Assembly: GCF_903166585.1 (NCBI RefSeq)
Contig: NZ_CAESCM010000001.1
Span: 441,079-505,078, forward strand
Direction of reading: 5' to 3'
Source of the DNA: Pedobacter ghigonis
Lineage (GTDB): Bacteria; Bacteroidota; Bacteroidia; Sphingobacteriales; Sphingobacteriaceae
Length of the DNA: 64,000 nucleotides
Part shown: one piece after another, positions 25,125 through 34,908 of the stretch
How the letters are laid out: every line of letters begins with the position of its first letter
How positions within the stretch are numbered: the first letter of the stretch is position 1
Notes under the pieces: generated by a model
The model's database searches: none
What the model saw: the letters and a program-made list of their open reading frames with translations, nothing else
What the model was told of the DNA's origin: nothing
Translations under genes and position numbers: made by a program

Positions 25125-26378
25125 ATGAAACGCTTCAAGCATAACTTATGCTTACTGGCACTAACCTGCCTTTCCTCTCTCACGGCTTTTTCGCAAGAAG
25201 GAGTAATCGACAGTTCGCATGTTGTAACCTTACGAATCGACCCGCAAAGTGCACGCGGAGCAGCGGTTTCGCAAATTTTCGACGAAGTTAAATTTGTCCC
25301 GCTGGAAACCACCAAAGAAAGTTTGTTCGGTAATATTGCTGAACTTAAAATCGCCGGTAACAAATTTTTAATTTACGATTACGATACCCGCGCTGTTTTG
25401 GTTTTCACCAATGAAGGAAAATACCTCACCAAAATCGATGCCGCCAAATTACAAACAGAAAAGGCTGATAAAGAAAAAGCGGTAACGCATGGTTTTACCT
25501 TGGTAACTGAAGGAAACACCGAATATATTGCTGTCTATACACCAAACAATGTACAGTATTTTACGCTGGAAGGTAGTTTTGTAAAAAAAGTTAAAAACTT
25601 CAATTATTACTCACCCAAATTATCTTTCGCAAATAGCGATGTTGTACTCAGACCTTATACCTATATCAAAAAAGGTAAAGACAGTACCCGATATTCGCTT
25701 GTTACCATCGACAAAAAAAAGAAAGACACCGTGGGCTATTTTAAAATCGATGATAAGTTTTTCGAAAGAGACGATTGGTATGGCGACGATCCAATAACCA
25801 AATACAATGACAATGAGGCTTTTTACACCAGGTATTACGATTACCGTTTGTACAAGCTCAACGCAAAAAAAATGGAACTGGCTTATAAATTTATTTTTCC
25901 GGCCATAAACACGCTGCCAAAAGATTTTATCACCAATCCTGCTTACGTTAAAAAAAGGTTCGAATACTTCGAAAAAAACAAAAAAATGATTCATGGTATT
26001 GGCAGCAGTTATTTAATTGGCGATCAGCTATACCTCAAACTATCCAACATCTTTTGGGATAAAGACCAGAAGAAAAGCCTGATTTACAACACCAAGACAA
26101 CTGAGCTGTTATCTTTCCAGGATTTAGAGCCAGATAGCCTTTCGAGTTTCTTACCGGTAACTGATTCGGGCTTTGCCTACGATTTCGAAAACCGAGGATT
26201 CTTAGCCTATGAAGATAAAAAGTTTTATACCAGTTACTCTGCATTGGCGATGTTTACTTTTAAAGAGCGTAGTGCCGGTAAAACAACCCAATACCCTCCC
26301 CTGCTTGAAAAGTATTTTAAAACCGGCGACCGGAAAAGCAATCCTGTAATTATCATCTTAAAACCGAAGCAAATCTAA
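25125..26378 (+). CDS. 6-bladed beta-propeller protein
   Basis: The 417-aa protein has a signal peptide (to about LTAFSQ, residue 25). It opens with the pattern of the Bacteroidota 6-bladed beta-propeller family: IFDEVKFVPLETTKESLFGNI, then IAELKIAGNKFLIYD and AVLVFTNEGKYLTKI. That family is often found beside TonB receptors or outer-membrane barrels and is thought to bind ligands at the surface. Here it is 4 nt upstream of a large outer-membrane barrel gene, and the two should be cotranscribed. The ligand is unknown. Confidence 0.8.
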   Translation: MKRFKHNLCLLALTCLSSLTAFSQEGVIDSSHVVTLRIDPQSARGAAVSQIFDEVKFVPLETTKESLFGNIAELKIAGNKFLIYDYDTRAVLVFTNEGKYLTKIDAAKLQTEKADKEKAVTHGFTLVTEGNTEYIAVYTPNNVQYFTLEGSFVKKVKNFNYYSPKLSFANSDVVLRPYTYIKKGKDSTRYSLVTIDKKKKDTVGYFKIDDKFFERDDWYGDDPITKYNDNEAFYTRYYDYRLYKLNAKKMELAYKFIFPAINTLPKDFITNPAYVKKRFEYFEKNKKMIHGIGSSYLIGDQLYLKLSNIFWDKDQKKSLIYNTKTTELLSFQDLEPDSLSSFLPVTDSGFAYDFENRGFLAYEDKKFYTSYSALAMFTFKERSAGKTTQYPPLLEKYFKTGDRKSNPVIIILKPKQI

Positions 26379-26382
26379 AATC

Positions 26383-29202
26383 ATGCGCGCTCATTTTTTA
26401 TTCCTTTTAAGCATTATTTGCTTAGGAACAGGCTATTCTTTTGCCCAAACCGCAACTCCACCACCCACCGGTACGATTAAAGGTATCGTGAGAGATACTG
26501 TGCACAATTATGTACTTAAAGCAGCGACAGTTTCCATTTACAAGGCCGATAATACGGTAATCAATTATCAGCTCAGCAACAATTATGGCGAGTTCAAATT
26601 TAGTAACCTGCCAATCGATAAACCACTCCGGCTGGATATTAGCAATGTAGGATACCAAACCATTCAAAAGCATATTACCATTCCAAAAGGACAGACTGTG
26701 CTCGACCTTAAAAACGTTATCATTAACCCGCAGGATGTGAATTTGCAGGAGGTAACTGTTACTGTTCCGCCAATCTCTTACAATAACGATACTTTAGAAA
26801 TTAATGCCATTGCCTTTAAGCTTGATACTAACGCTACGGTAGAAGACCTTTTGAAAAAAGTACCCAATATAACCGTTTGGGGCGATGGTATTATCACCGT
26901 TAATGGCCGGGAAGTGAAACAGCTTACCGTTAATGGAAAACAATTTTTTGGTGGCGACAATAAAATTGCCTTGCAAAACATCCCCAAAAATGCTTTAGAG
27001 AAAATACAGATTTTCAATACGGCCGACAGAGATAAACCACTAGATAGCAACCTGGTAGCCAACCTAAAATTAAAGAAAGGGAAAGACCGATCCTACTTCG
27101 GAAAAATAAGTGCCGGCTACGGGACAGACAAGCATTACCAGTTTGATGGCAATTTAAATTTTAGTACCCCCAAGCTCCAGCTCTCGATCATCGGGGCGTC
27201 TAATGATATCAACAAGATCCCCAACGATATTAATACCCTGATCAGAAACAGTACTTACAAAGGTGTTGGCACCTCGGTTGAATACCAATCGGATTTCAGG
27301 CAAACCGGACTAAACAAAGGCAATGTGGCCGGCGCACAGATGACCTACAATTTTAAGCCCGACAGTAAAGATTGGAACAATAAAAGTTCGTTAACGGCCG
27401 ATTATTATTTTAAAAACCTCGAATCATCAAACATAGGCGATGCGCAAACCATCACCACCATTGCCGATAATAACCAGCTTTATGCAAACAGCAATACTAC
27501 CTCATCCAATACCAGCGACAGACACCGCTTTAATTCAATCTACAATTATTACCAAAAAAGCCACCGCTTAGATTTGAGCGAATCATTCAATACAGAAAAG
27601 GGAGATAATAGCAATTCCAGTACCAGAAGTGCGGAAAATAATGCCCGGCAACTTACCAGTACCAACAACAGCGAGGGGCAAAGTAACTATACCAATACCG
27701 ATTTCACTATCAGGGCAAGCTACAACTATCAGAATTACAACAACTGGAAACAACGTTTTAAATCGCTTAATGCCAGCTATGATGCAAGCTATAACGACCG
27801 AACTAATGACAGAACAGAAATCACGGCATTTAGGGATTTATTAAACAGTGCCAATAACCGCGACTTTAATCGGAAATACCAAACGGATAGCAAGAATGTA
27901 TCGCAAAACATATCCATTGGCTTACCCAATCTTAAATCTATCTTTTTTGGAAATGCCAATCTAAGTGGATTTGATGCTGAAATTACCGGTAGACTGGCTT
28001 TGACTAATAACGAAGAACATAATTTTATTGAAGATTTTGTGAACGGGAATTACCAGCAGAATAATTACCTTTCCAATAACCTTAAAACCAATGTTACCGA
28101 TTTTACTCCCGGTATCTCGCTAAGCAAAACGTTTTCCAAAAACCTAAGCAACCGTTATTACAAATCGCTAAACATTAAAATTACCGCAGCGCAGCAAGTC
28201 ATTAATCAGAACAATACATCCGACCGCGCTTTTCAAAACCTAAGGCGAACCTATCGCAATTTTGTACCTGTTGTTTCGGTAAGTGCCTCAAACTATCAAA
28301 CCGGCACCTATCAGGAAAGCTTAAACCTCAGCTATCGTACCCAGGTAAATATCCCTACCCTTTACCAGCTCGCACCCTTAACCGATAGTACCAACTTATA
28401 TAATTTGCAGAGGGGTAACCTGAACCTGAAAGAGGAATTAAACCGTTCGATCAATATCTATTTTTATCATTATGATATGAAAAGTAAAAATACATTGAAC
28501 TTTAATGTCAATGGCTCGGTGGGTATAGTCGATAATGATATTGTAGATAGTACCTTTATCGACCAGCAAAACCGGAGAACGATTTACTTAACCAATGCTA
28601 ATGGTAATAGGTATGCCAACCTGAGTGGAAATATCCGTAAGTCGTTTAAACTAAAAACCAGTGAATTGCAACTGGGTTTTAATACTTCCTTTAATTTTAG
28701 CAAAAACCCAACTTACACCAATACTTTGTTTAATTTTTCGAACAACTTTTCTACTAACAACAGCCTGCAAACCACTTACACCTATAAGGATAAATTAGCC
28801 TTCGAAGCCACACAAGGCATTGTTACCAGTCTAGCTAAACAAAGTGCCTTAGGTACGGCCTACAAAAACATTACGCTAACTACTTCCTTCAGCGGAAATT
28901 ACAATTTCACTAAAAAGTTTTCGCTCAGTAGTAACATCAATTTCAACAACAACAATCCATCGGTTGGCGAAACGATTAATTTTGCGATCTGGAATGCAAA
29001 TGCCACGTACCGTTTTACCAAAGGCAATAATGCAGAGGTGAAATTTTCGGCACTCGATTTATTGCGCCAAAACAGAAGCGTATTTAACTATGCTAGCGTA
29101 AACAGCTTCACTACAAGTACAAAAAATGTATTGCAACAATATTTTATGGTAACACTTTCCTTTTATCCGAGAAAGTTTGGTGCCAATGCGCCTAAAAAGT
29201 AA
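26383..29202 (+). CDS. Outer-membrane beta-barrel protein, TonB receptor-like
   Basis: The 939-aa protein has a signal peptide, a CarboxypepD_reg-like domain (about 28-120; GTIKGIVRDTVHNYVLKAATV), and a plug-like region (NATVEDLLKKVPNITVWGDG, ITVNGREVKQLTVNGKQFFGG). The long barrel matches the outer-membrane beta-barrel family 3 style (SFYPRKFG C-terminus). There is no obvious TonB box. It forms a two-gene unit with the propeller protein and ends at a strong terminator. Its position beside the RiPP cluster and the LytS/LytTR pair allows a role in peptide sensing, export or self-uptake, but the sequence does not show which. Confidence 0.85.
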   Translation: MRAHFLFLLSIICLGTGYSFAQTATPPPTGTIKGIVRDTVHNYVLKAATVSIYKADNTVINYQLSNNYGEFKFSNLPIDKPLRLDISNVGYQTIQKHITIPKGQTVLDLKNVIINPQDVNLQEVTVTVPPISYNNDTLEINAIAFKLDTNATVEDLLKKVPNITVWGDGIITVNGREVKQLTVNGKQFFGGDNKIALQNIPKNALEKIQIFNTADRDKPLDSNLVANLKLKKGKDRSYFGKISAGYGTDKHYQFDGNLNFSTPKLQLSIIGASNDINKIPNDINTLIRNSTYKGVGTSVEYQSDFRQTGLNKGNVAGAQMTYNFKPDSKDWNNKSSLTADYYFKNLESSNIGDAQTITTIADNNQLYANSNTTSSNTSDRHRFNSIYNYYQKSHRLDLSESFNTEKGDNSNSSTRSAENNARQLTSTNNSEGQSNYTNTDFTIRASYNYQNYNNWKQRFKSLNASYDASYNDRTNDRTEITAFRDLLNSANNRDFNRKYQTDSKNVSQNISIGLPNLKSIFFGNANLSGFDAEITGRLALTNNEEHNFIEDFVNGNYQQNNYLSNNLKTNVTDFTPGISLSKTFSKNLSNRYYKSLNIKITAAQQVINQNNTSDRAFQNLRRTYRNFVPVVSVSASNYQTGTYQESLNLSYRTQVNIPTLYQLAPLTDSTNLYNLQRGNLNLKEELNRSINIYFYHYDMKSKNTLNFNVNGSVGIVDNDIVDSTFIDQQNRRTIYLTNANGNRYANLSGNIRKSFKLKTSELQLGFNTSFNFSKNPTYTNTLFNFSNNFSTNNSLQTTYTYKDKLAFEATQGIVTSLAKQSALGTAYKNITLTTSFSGNYNFTKKFSLSSNINFNNNNPSVGETINFAIWNANATYRFTKGNNAEVKFSALDLLRQNRSVFNYASVNSFTTSTKNVLQQYFMVTLSFYPRKFGANAPKK

Positions 29203-29224
29203 GGTGTTAAAATTTAGCATTCAG

Positions 29225-29256
29225 GCGTTCTCCCCGAAAAGGAGAACGCTTTTTTA
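29225..29256 (+). terminator. Rho-independent terminator
   Basis: GCGTTCTCC (29225-29233) pairs with GGAGAACGC (29241-29249), followed by a T run. The stem is nearly identical to that at 24930-24958. Confidence 0.9.
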
Positions 29257-29302
29257 TTTTCTATTATTTACTTTTGGCTACAAAATCTTTCGTTAAAAGA
29301 AA

Positions 29303-31663
29303 ATGATTATAAAAAGTTCTTCCAATTTGCGCACTGTTTTTCTGGTAATGACCTGCATTGCCCTTTCTTTTTCTGCTTTTGCCCAAACCGGCAAACCAGC
29401 AGACAAGAACCCCGAAACTGCTTTTCTGGCCGATTCTGCTGTATTAACTAAAAGTGACTATCTCTTTCGATTAGAAAAAGTTTTCGAGGTGGTAAACAAG
29501 GTGCCCGTTACCGTTAATTCGTTTACCAAGCTTAAGCCAATTGATGCCCATCTCACGCAGGATGAAGCAGCCCTTGCACTTTTAAAAAGCCGGCTAACCA
29601 ATGCAGACCGGAACCTTAACCTGCAGAACCTGCAAATGGACGAAACCCTGCTGGAAGAACTTCAAAGCAATAACCGCGATTGTTTGGCCGATTTGGACGC
29701 ATACGAAAAAGAACTCCGCAAGTTAAAAACAGAAATACTTAACCTGCGTAGAGATTCGGTGCTGGTTAAAATATTTACCACTCCGGCCTTACGCGAAATG
29801 TTTAAGCTACAGTTTGCTGAACTCAAAAAAAAGCGGGTGGTAATGGATAGCCTAATTAAAAACGCTTCCTTAACTATTAATAACCAGCAGGCGCGCACCT
29901 CGGCCAACCTGATTAACATTAAAGAGCTGATGTACCTTACCGATAGCCAGCTTAGTGCCGTTAGCATAAAAGCATTTGGAAAAGAAAGACGCTACCTATG
30001 GGAATCGGTTAATAAACGTGCCAACAAAGGCATGGGTTTCAGAAAGTTTATGAATAGTGAGCAGCAAATATCTGCCTACTATTTCGTTTACACCAGAAGC
30101 AGCCGTGCTTTACTCTTGTTTACCTGCCTGGTTTTCTTCTGCTGGGTATTTTTTAATTTCAGGAGCCTAAAACAACGCGACAGGCTGGAAGCAGTGGATG
30201 ATTTTAAGTTTACCATGCTTTCGCCAAAACCATACCTGGTTACTTTAATTATGCTTTTTGCGCTCGCACCCGTATTCGATTTACGGGCACCAGCCTTGTA
30301 TATCGAATCGGTACACATCCTGCTTGCTATTTGCCTTACCTTTTTATTCCGGAAAAAACTACCTAAAAAGTTATTCTTCCAATGGTGTGTATTTGTGCTG
30401 TTTCTTTTTGCACCGGTAATCCTCCGTATTTTGGGCATGCCTCCGCGCTATCAGCGCTGGTTGCTTTTAATACTAAGCCTCGGAGCCACCACCTATGGCC
30501 TTATCGTTTGGCGCACACTCGAAGAACAATACAAGAAGTACAAACTACTCCTATCAACAGGCTTTATTTACATCATATTTGCCTTTATTGCTACATTTTG
30601 TAACCTTTTTGGCCGTTTTACGCTGACGCAGATTTTTTACAACACCGGTGTAAGCGCTTTTCTGAATGCCACTTCGCTGATTGTACTTGCTAAAATGTTT
30701 GTCGAGGCCTTTTTACTCCAAATGAAAAGCAGCAGGATTAGAAAAGGCTATCCGGAGTTTTTTGACTGGATACCGGTTACCGCAGGCTTAAAACGCATTG
30801 CCTCAACAGGCGCTATTATCATCTGGGCTGTTATTTTTACAACCAACTTAAATATTTTCAATAGTATTTATTCGGCCATTACCGACGAGCTTACCCAAAG
30901 GAGAATTGTTGGCAGTTTCTCTTTCACCCTGGGCGGCGTGGTGCTGTTTCTAGCCATTATATGGCTTGCCAATTTCTTACAAAAATACATTGCCTATTTC
31001 TTTGGCGATGTGGGTGATGATGCATTGGATGATAACAAAGGCGAACGCTCCAAGTTATTGGTTACCCGCCTGGTTTTACTCATTAGTGGCTTTTTAATTG
31101 CTGTTGCCGCCTCTGGTTTGCCAATTGATAAAATCACGGTGATACTGGGCGCTTTGGGTGTAGGTATTGGATTGGGTTTACAGAACATTGTAAGCAATTT
31201 TGTTTCAGGTATTATCCTTATTTTTGATAAAACAATCCGCATTGGCGATGTGGTAGAGCTGAGCAATAAAAAAGGAAGGGTAAAAGAAATTGGTGTAAGA
31301 TCCAGTACCCTGCTAAGCGATGAAGGTGCCGAAATCATTATCCCAAATGGTTCTATCCTTTCCAACAACATCATCAATTGGACTTTGAGCAATAACCAGA
31401 TGCGAGTAGACATCCTGCTGTCTATCGCTAAACCTTTCAACTCATCAGAGGTAACCAGCCTGATCCGCAATGTAATTATCGAAAACACCAATGTATTTGT
31501 GAATAAAGAACCTGTAATTATGATCAGCCCGGTGAGCAGGGCCAGCAGCGATGTTCGGATATTTTTCTGGTGTAAAGATATTTCGCAGGCCGAACTAACC
31601 AAAAGCATAGTAAACGCACATATTTTTGAAGCGCTCGAGGAAAAAGGAATCGAGATCTTATAA
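29303..31663 (+). CDS. MscS-family mechanosensitive channel
   Basis: The 786-aa protein has a signal peptide and a periplasmic helical region (about 30-265). A block of about ten membrane helices follows (about 270-620). The conserved MscS pore and beta domain read ILGALGVGIGLGLQNIVSNF and ILIFDKTIRIGDVVEL, then IGVRSSTLLSDEGAEIIIPNG. The large size places it with MscK/MscM-like channels rather than minimal MscS. A -7 box TACTTTTG (29269-29276) precedes the ATG by 26 nt. It is probably a single-gene unit that protects against osmotic downshift. Confidence 0.92.
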   Translation: MIIKSSSNLRTVFLVMTCIALSFSAFAQTGKPADKNPETAFLADSAVLTKSDYLFRLEKVFEVVNKVPVTVNSFTKLKPIDAHLTQDEAALALLKSRLTNADRNLNLQNLQMDETLLEELQSNNRDCLADLDAYEKELRKLKTEILNLRRDSVLVKIFTTPALREMFKLQFAELKKKRVVMDSLIKNASLTINNQQARTSANLINIKELMYLTDSQLSAVSIKAFGKERRYLWESVNKRANKGMGFRKFMNSEQQISAYYFVYTRSSRALLLFTCLVFFCWVFFNFRSLKQRDRLEAVDDFKFTMLSPKPYLVTLIMLFALAPVFDLRAPALYIESVHILLAICLTFLFRKKLPKKLFFQWCVFVLFLFAPVILRILGMPPRYQRWLLLILSLGATTYGLIVWRTLEEQYKKYKLLLSTGFIYIIFAFIATFCNLFGRFTLTQIFYNTGVSAFLNATSLIVLAKMFVEAFLLQMKSSRIRKGYPEFFDWIPVTAGLKRIASTGAIIIWAVIFTTNLNIFNSIYSAITDELTQRRIVGSFSFTLGGVVLFLAIIWLANFLQKYIAYFFGDVGDDALDDNKGERSKLLVTRLVLLISGFLIAVAASGLPIDKITVILGALGVGIGLGLQNIVSNFVSGIILIFDKTIRIGDVVELSNKKGRVKEIGVRSSTLLSDEGAEIIIPNGSILSNNIINWTLSNNQMRVDILLSIAKPFNSSEVTSLIRNVIIENTNVFVNKEPVIMISPVSRASSDVRIFFWCKDISQAELTKSIVNAHIFEALEEKGIEIL

Positions 31664-31722
31664 ATTCATTAAACCATTACCGAAAGGAACAATTAAAACA
31701 TCCCTTTCGGTAAATTTATCCT

Positions 31723-32133
31723 TTAAGGTTTCATGACCACCAGGGTTTTCCCCTTTTCTACAATATAGGTTGCCAATTCTACTGCCTTATTTTTACCCAC
31801 ATTCTTAGCCTGGTGATTTTTACCTGCCGGAATAAAGAGCACATCGCCAGCTTTAAGCCTGACTGGTTTTTCTCCCTCAATCTGATATTCAAATGTACCT
31901 TTAAGCACATAAATTACTTCTTCGCCGGGATGCGAATGCATGCCGAACTGAACCCCAGGCTCAAAAGCGATACTCGCCTGTATGGTTTCGTATCCCGGAA
32001 CACTAATGTCGTGTCTCTGGTGATTGGTTCGTGTAATGCCTGTTTTTTGGGCAAAGGTGGTAAAAGGAGCTATAAAAGCACTTAACCCGATGGCCAGAGT
32101 GGCACTAAAAATAATTTTCCTGTATTTTTCCAT
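31723..32133 (-). CDS. Exported cupin-domain protein
   Basis: I choose the ATG at 32133 (MEKYRKIIFSATLAIG), which starts directly at a signal peptide ending near TTFAQ. The mature protein is a single cupin: GVQFGMHSHPGEEVIYVLKG carries the metal-binding His and Glu residues, and RLKAGDVLFIPAGKNHQAKN gives the second motif. The fold binds a metal and a small molecule. The activity is unspecified (oxidase, isomerase or binding protein). It converges with the upstream channel gene and stands alone. Confidence 0.85.
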   Translation of the reverse strand: MEKYRKIIFSATLAIGLSAFIAPFTTFAQKTGITRTNHQRHDISVPGYETIQASIAFEPGVQFGMHSHPGEEVIYVLKGTFEYQIEGEKPVRLKAGDVLFIPAGKNHQAKNVGKNKAVELATYIVEKGKTLVVMKP

Positions 32134-32327
32134 AATGCTAATTTTATAAGGAAGCAATTTAGTTCGCTGCCTTAGTGATGGTTTAAAGGTAGCTCTGCCG
32201 TGAATATGAAAGAATTTGATTACGGCTCAGTTTGGCAAATAGTCTGCTGAAACAGGCATTTCAGCCTTCAGCTTTTGCTTATGGATTAGAGAACTTTGCT
32301 GAAATATTGAGAATAATTGATTCAAAA

Positions 32328-32358
32328 TTTGCAAAAAAACAAATATTTAATACCTTTG
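32328..32358 (+). promoter_or_regulatory. Bacteroidota-type promoter for a small RNA
   Basis: TTTG (32328-32331), a 19-nt spacer, then TACCTTTG (32351-32358) is a full consensus match, yet no ORF of any size follows. Transcription would start near 32363. Confidence 0.75.
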
Positions 32359-32362
32359 CCCT

Positions 32363-32450
32363 TGCAGGGGGTGAGAGCCCTGCATCAATCATAGATTGAG
32401 AGCGTTAATTTAGATAAAAAGGTACAACAGCGATTGTTGTACCTTTTTTT
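32363..32450 (+). ncRNA. Candidate small RNA with promoter and terminator
   Basis: About 88 nt run from the predicted start to the end of the T tract. Three hairpins are visible: GCAGGG/CCCTGC (32364-32369 with 32378-32383), TCAATC/GATTGA (32385-32390 with 32394-32399), and a terminator GGTACAACA/TGTTGTACC (32421-32429 with 32435-32443) followed by seven Ts. It lies between the cupin and GH28 genes, both on the other strand, so it cannot be a leader of a downstream gene. It does not look like tRNA, 6S or SRP RNA. The terminator stem may also serve the convergent GH28 gene. Confidence 0.6.
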
Positions 32451-32488
32451 ATTTATATGCAATTTATTCTAACATAAACACCGCTTGT

Positions 32489-33907
32489 TTAGGGCTTTAC
32501 ACCTGTGGCATTTGCTACTTTTAAGGTAGATGCATCTGCAGCCGTAATCTTCACATTGTCGAAAGTCCAGTTTTGGGCAAATTCGATGTTACCGGCAGTT
32601 GCTGCTGTAATGTTCAAATTTTTAAAGTTGAAATTTTTTAATATGGTTTCGCTGAAACCAATGGCGTTGATGGCTTTTTTCACATCTTTCGCATTCACGT
32701 TGAAAACATTGATGTTCTGGATTTTTGGTATGCCTTTACTAGCCGGCTCAACATGAGTTAAAAGCTTGGTCCAATGCAAAGGAATCGAGTCAGGAGTATA
32801 CCCAGCAGGCAAGGTTGAATAGCTGTAAGCGGGGTTCCAGTTTGGGTTAACCTGAATTACATTGCCGCCACCTTCCATGGTGATATTGCCGAAGTACACA
32901 TCTTCTACCGTACCGCCCCTGGTTTTGGCCGATTTGATATTTAATGCATTGCCTGTGCCATAACCGATTAAATCAGTAGCCCACACGTGGCGGATGCTGC
33001 CCGAGGTTTCACTACCCAAAGTAAGTAAACCAGCACCTTTGCGGGCAATGCAGTTGCGGATAACCACGTATTCAGTTGGCCGGTTTACCCGTAAGCCATC
33101 CCAGTCGCGACCAGCTTTCAGGCAAAAATTATCGTCGTTACAATCAATGTCACAGTTCTGGATCAGGGTCCAGAGCGATGAATCTACGTCAATACCATCC
33201 GTACTTGGGCCATGCCCGTCTACGTTATTTCTAATCGTAATTTTATCAACAGTTACGTAGCTCGAATAAAGGATTTGTACCGTCCAGAAACCTGCTTGCT
33301 GTAAATTTACATCCCTTACAATCACATCGCTGGCCGATTCGATTAATACGGTTCGGGGGCGTTTTGCATCATAATCCACAATCCAGCGCAGGCCTTTAGC
33401 ATCGTAATCTTTTCTCAGGTTCCAGTAATAATCCCAAAAAGGTTTTCCCTGGGCATTAATCAATCCCGATCCCGAAATAGCCACTTTGTGCTGTTTGAGG
33501 ATGTTGATCAATGCTGCCGGCCATTTCATTTCGATGCCTGCTACACGGGTATCAATCTCGGGGTAATCTTTAATATCCTGACTGCCCAATAACTCCACAC
33601 CTTTACCCACTTCGAAATTAACACCTGTTTTAACGAACAATGAACCGGTTAAATACTTGCCGGGTTGAAAAGAAACGGTACCTCCTCCTTTTGCTGCACA
33701 ATCATCTATGGCTTGCTGAATAGCTTTGGTAGCTAAGGTTTTTCCATCATTTAGTGCACCGTACTGGTTAACGAGGTAGTTTTTTTGTTTGAAGCTAAAT
33801 TTTCTGGCTCCTGCCTTACTTACCCAATCGGGTGTTTTAAATTGTGCAAAAACCGAACTGGTAAAGAATATAAGCGCTGTGAATACTATTACGGGGATGC
33901 TTTTCAT
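32489..33907 (-). CDS. GH28 family glycoside hydrolase (polygalacturonase-like)
   Basis: The 472-aa protein has a signal peptide (to SVFAQ) and the pectate-lyase-like parallel beta-helix of GH28. Catalytic aspartates are visible in STDGIDVDS and NCDIDCNDDNFCLKAG. The usual GHG motif is replaced by LGSETSG and RIK by NIKSAK, as in exo-acting members. The N-terminal GALNDGKTLATKAIQQAIDDC is typical. It should cleave galacturonosyl (or rhamnogalacturonan) linkages of pectin. A minus-strand -7 box CAAATATA (33917-33924) lies 10 nt before the ATG. It is separate from, but probably complements, the saccharide locus at 39-55 kb. Confidence 0.88.
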   Translation of the reverse strand: MKSIPVIVFTALIFFTSSVFAQFKTPDWVSKAGARKFSFKQKNYLVNQYGALNDGKTLATKAIQQAIDDCAAKGGGTVSFQPGKYLTGSLFVKTGVNFEVGKGVELLGSQDIKDYPEIDTRVAGIEMKWPAALINILKQHKVAISGSGLINAQGKPFWDYYWNLRKDYDAKGLRWIVDYDAKRPRTVLIESASDVIVRDVNLQQAGFWTVQILYSSYVTVDKITIRNNVDGHGPSTDGIDVDSSLWTLIQNCDIDCNDDNFCLKAGRDWDGLRVNRPTEYVVIRNCIARKGAGLLTLGSETSGSIRHVWATDLIGYGTGNALNIKSAKTRGGTVEDVYFGNITMEGGGNVIQVNPNWNPAYSYSTLPAGYTPDSIPLHWTKLLTHVEPASKGIPKIQNINVFNVNAKDVKKAINAIGFSETILKNFNFKNLNITAATAGNIEFAQNWTFDNVKITAADASTLKVANATGVKP

Positions 33908-34060
33908 AAATTACTTCAAATATATTTGGTTAACCCTAAACTGCACATTCAAATCGTACTGTTTATTTTGCGGTTAATATATCGAATATGGGTGGCCTAA
34001 CCATCCTGTCGCATCCTGTAGAGGTTAACAGTTTAACCGGTATATTTTATAAGCCGGTAA

Positions 34061-34093
34061 TTTTCGTGGATAGATCATCAATTGTTACTTTTG
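34061..34093 (+). promoter_or_regulatory. Probable promoter of the dipeptidase gene
   Basis: TTTTCG (34061-34066), a 19-nt spacer and a perfect TACTTTTG (34086-34093) lie about 58 nt before the ATG at 34151. The -7 box covers the alternative upstream start at 34082, which argues against that start. Confidence 0.5.
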
Positions 34094-34150
34094 AACTATC
34101 GGCAAACCGACTCAGCTTTTTTAACCAAATACCTGTATAAACAAAGTACC

Positions 34151-34843
34151 ATGAATATTATCCTTGCATCAACCTCTACCCTGTTTGATGGCGAATACCT
34201 GGCCTATTTAAAAGCAGAAATTATCGATCTGTATCAAGGTATCGACGAAATTATTTTTATTCCTTTTGCGCGGCCCGGAGGTATTTCTCACGATGATTAC
34301 ACCCAAAAAGCCAGCGATTTTTTCGAAACCATTGGCATCAAAGTTAAGGGGCTGCACGAATTTGAAGATCAGGCAATGGCAATTAACGCTGCGAGAGGAT
34401 TTTTTACCGGAGGCGGCAACACGTTTCTACTGGTAAAAACCCTGCACGAGGCCGGCCTGATGCAAACGCTAAAATCGAATGTGGCGGAAGGGAAAGCTTA
34501 TCTGGGTTGCAGTGCAGGTAGTAATATCGGCGGTTTAAATATGAAAACTACCAACGATATGCCAATTGTTTATCCGGCTTCATTCGAATGCATGGGCTTG
34601 GTTCCTTTTAACCTTAACCCGCATTACCTCGACCCAGACCCTACGCTACAACACAATGGCGAAACGAGGGAAACGCGTATTAAAGAGTTTTTAACCCAAA
34701 ATAACATTAAGGTGGTTGGCCTGAGAGAAGGAAACTGGATTAGAAGAAAAGGTGATAAAATTACCGTTGAAGGCACCCAGCTTACACGCATTTTTGAACC
34801 GGGTAAACCGCCCTATGAATTGCCCGAAGGAAGTTTGTTGTAA
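34151..34843 (+). CDS. pepE: Dipeptidase E (peptidase family S51)
   Basis: I choose the ATG at 34151 (MNIILASTSTLFDGEYL), the normal PepE start; the upstream 23 in-frame codons overlap the promoter. The 230-aa length fits the family. The nucleophile Ser lies in the elbow AYLGCSAGSNIGG. The oxyanion/strand GFFTGGGNTFLL is present, with the active-site His in FNLNPHYLDPD. The enzyme is cytoplasmic and hydrolyses N-terminal aspartyl dipeptides. It appears to be a single-gene transcript. Confidence 0.93.
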   Translation: MNIILASTSTLFDGEYLAYLKAEIIDLYQGIDEIIFIPFARPGGISHDDYTQKASDFFETIGIKVKGLHEFEDQAMAINAARGFFTGGGNTFLLVKTLHEAGLMQTLKSNVAEGKAYLGCSAGSNIGGLNMKTTNDMPIVYPASFECMGLVPFNLNPHYLDPDPTLQHNGETRETRIKEFLTQNNIKVVGLREGNWIRRKGDKITVEGTQLTRIFEPGKPPYELPEGSLL

Positions 34844-34908
34844 TCTGATTGTATTAGCGAATAGCTACTCAGCCATTAGGTCTCAATAGTCCTTCTACAG
34901 GCTAACCA

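Noticed and set aside
32363..32450. Riboswitch (TPP-like GGGGTGAGAG)
   Set aside because: No gene follows on the plus strand, and the full TPP aptamer sequence is absent; an independent small RNA fits better.
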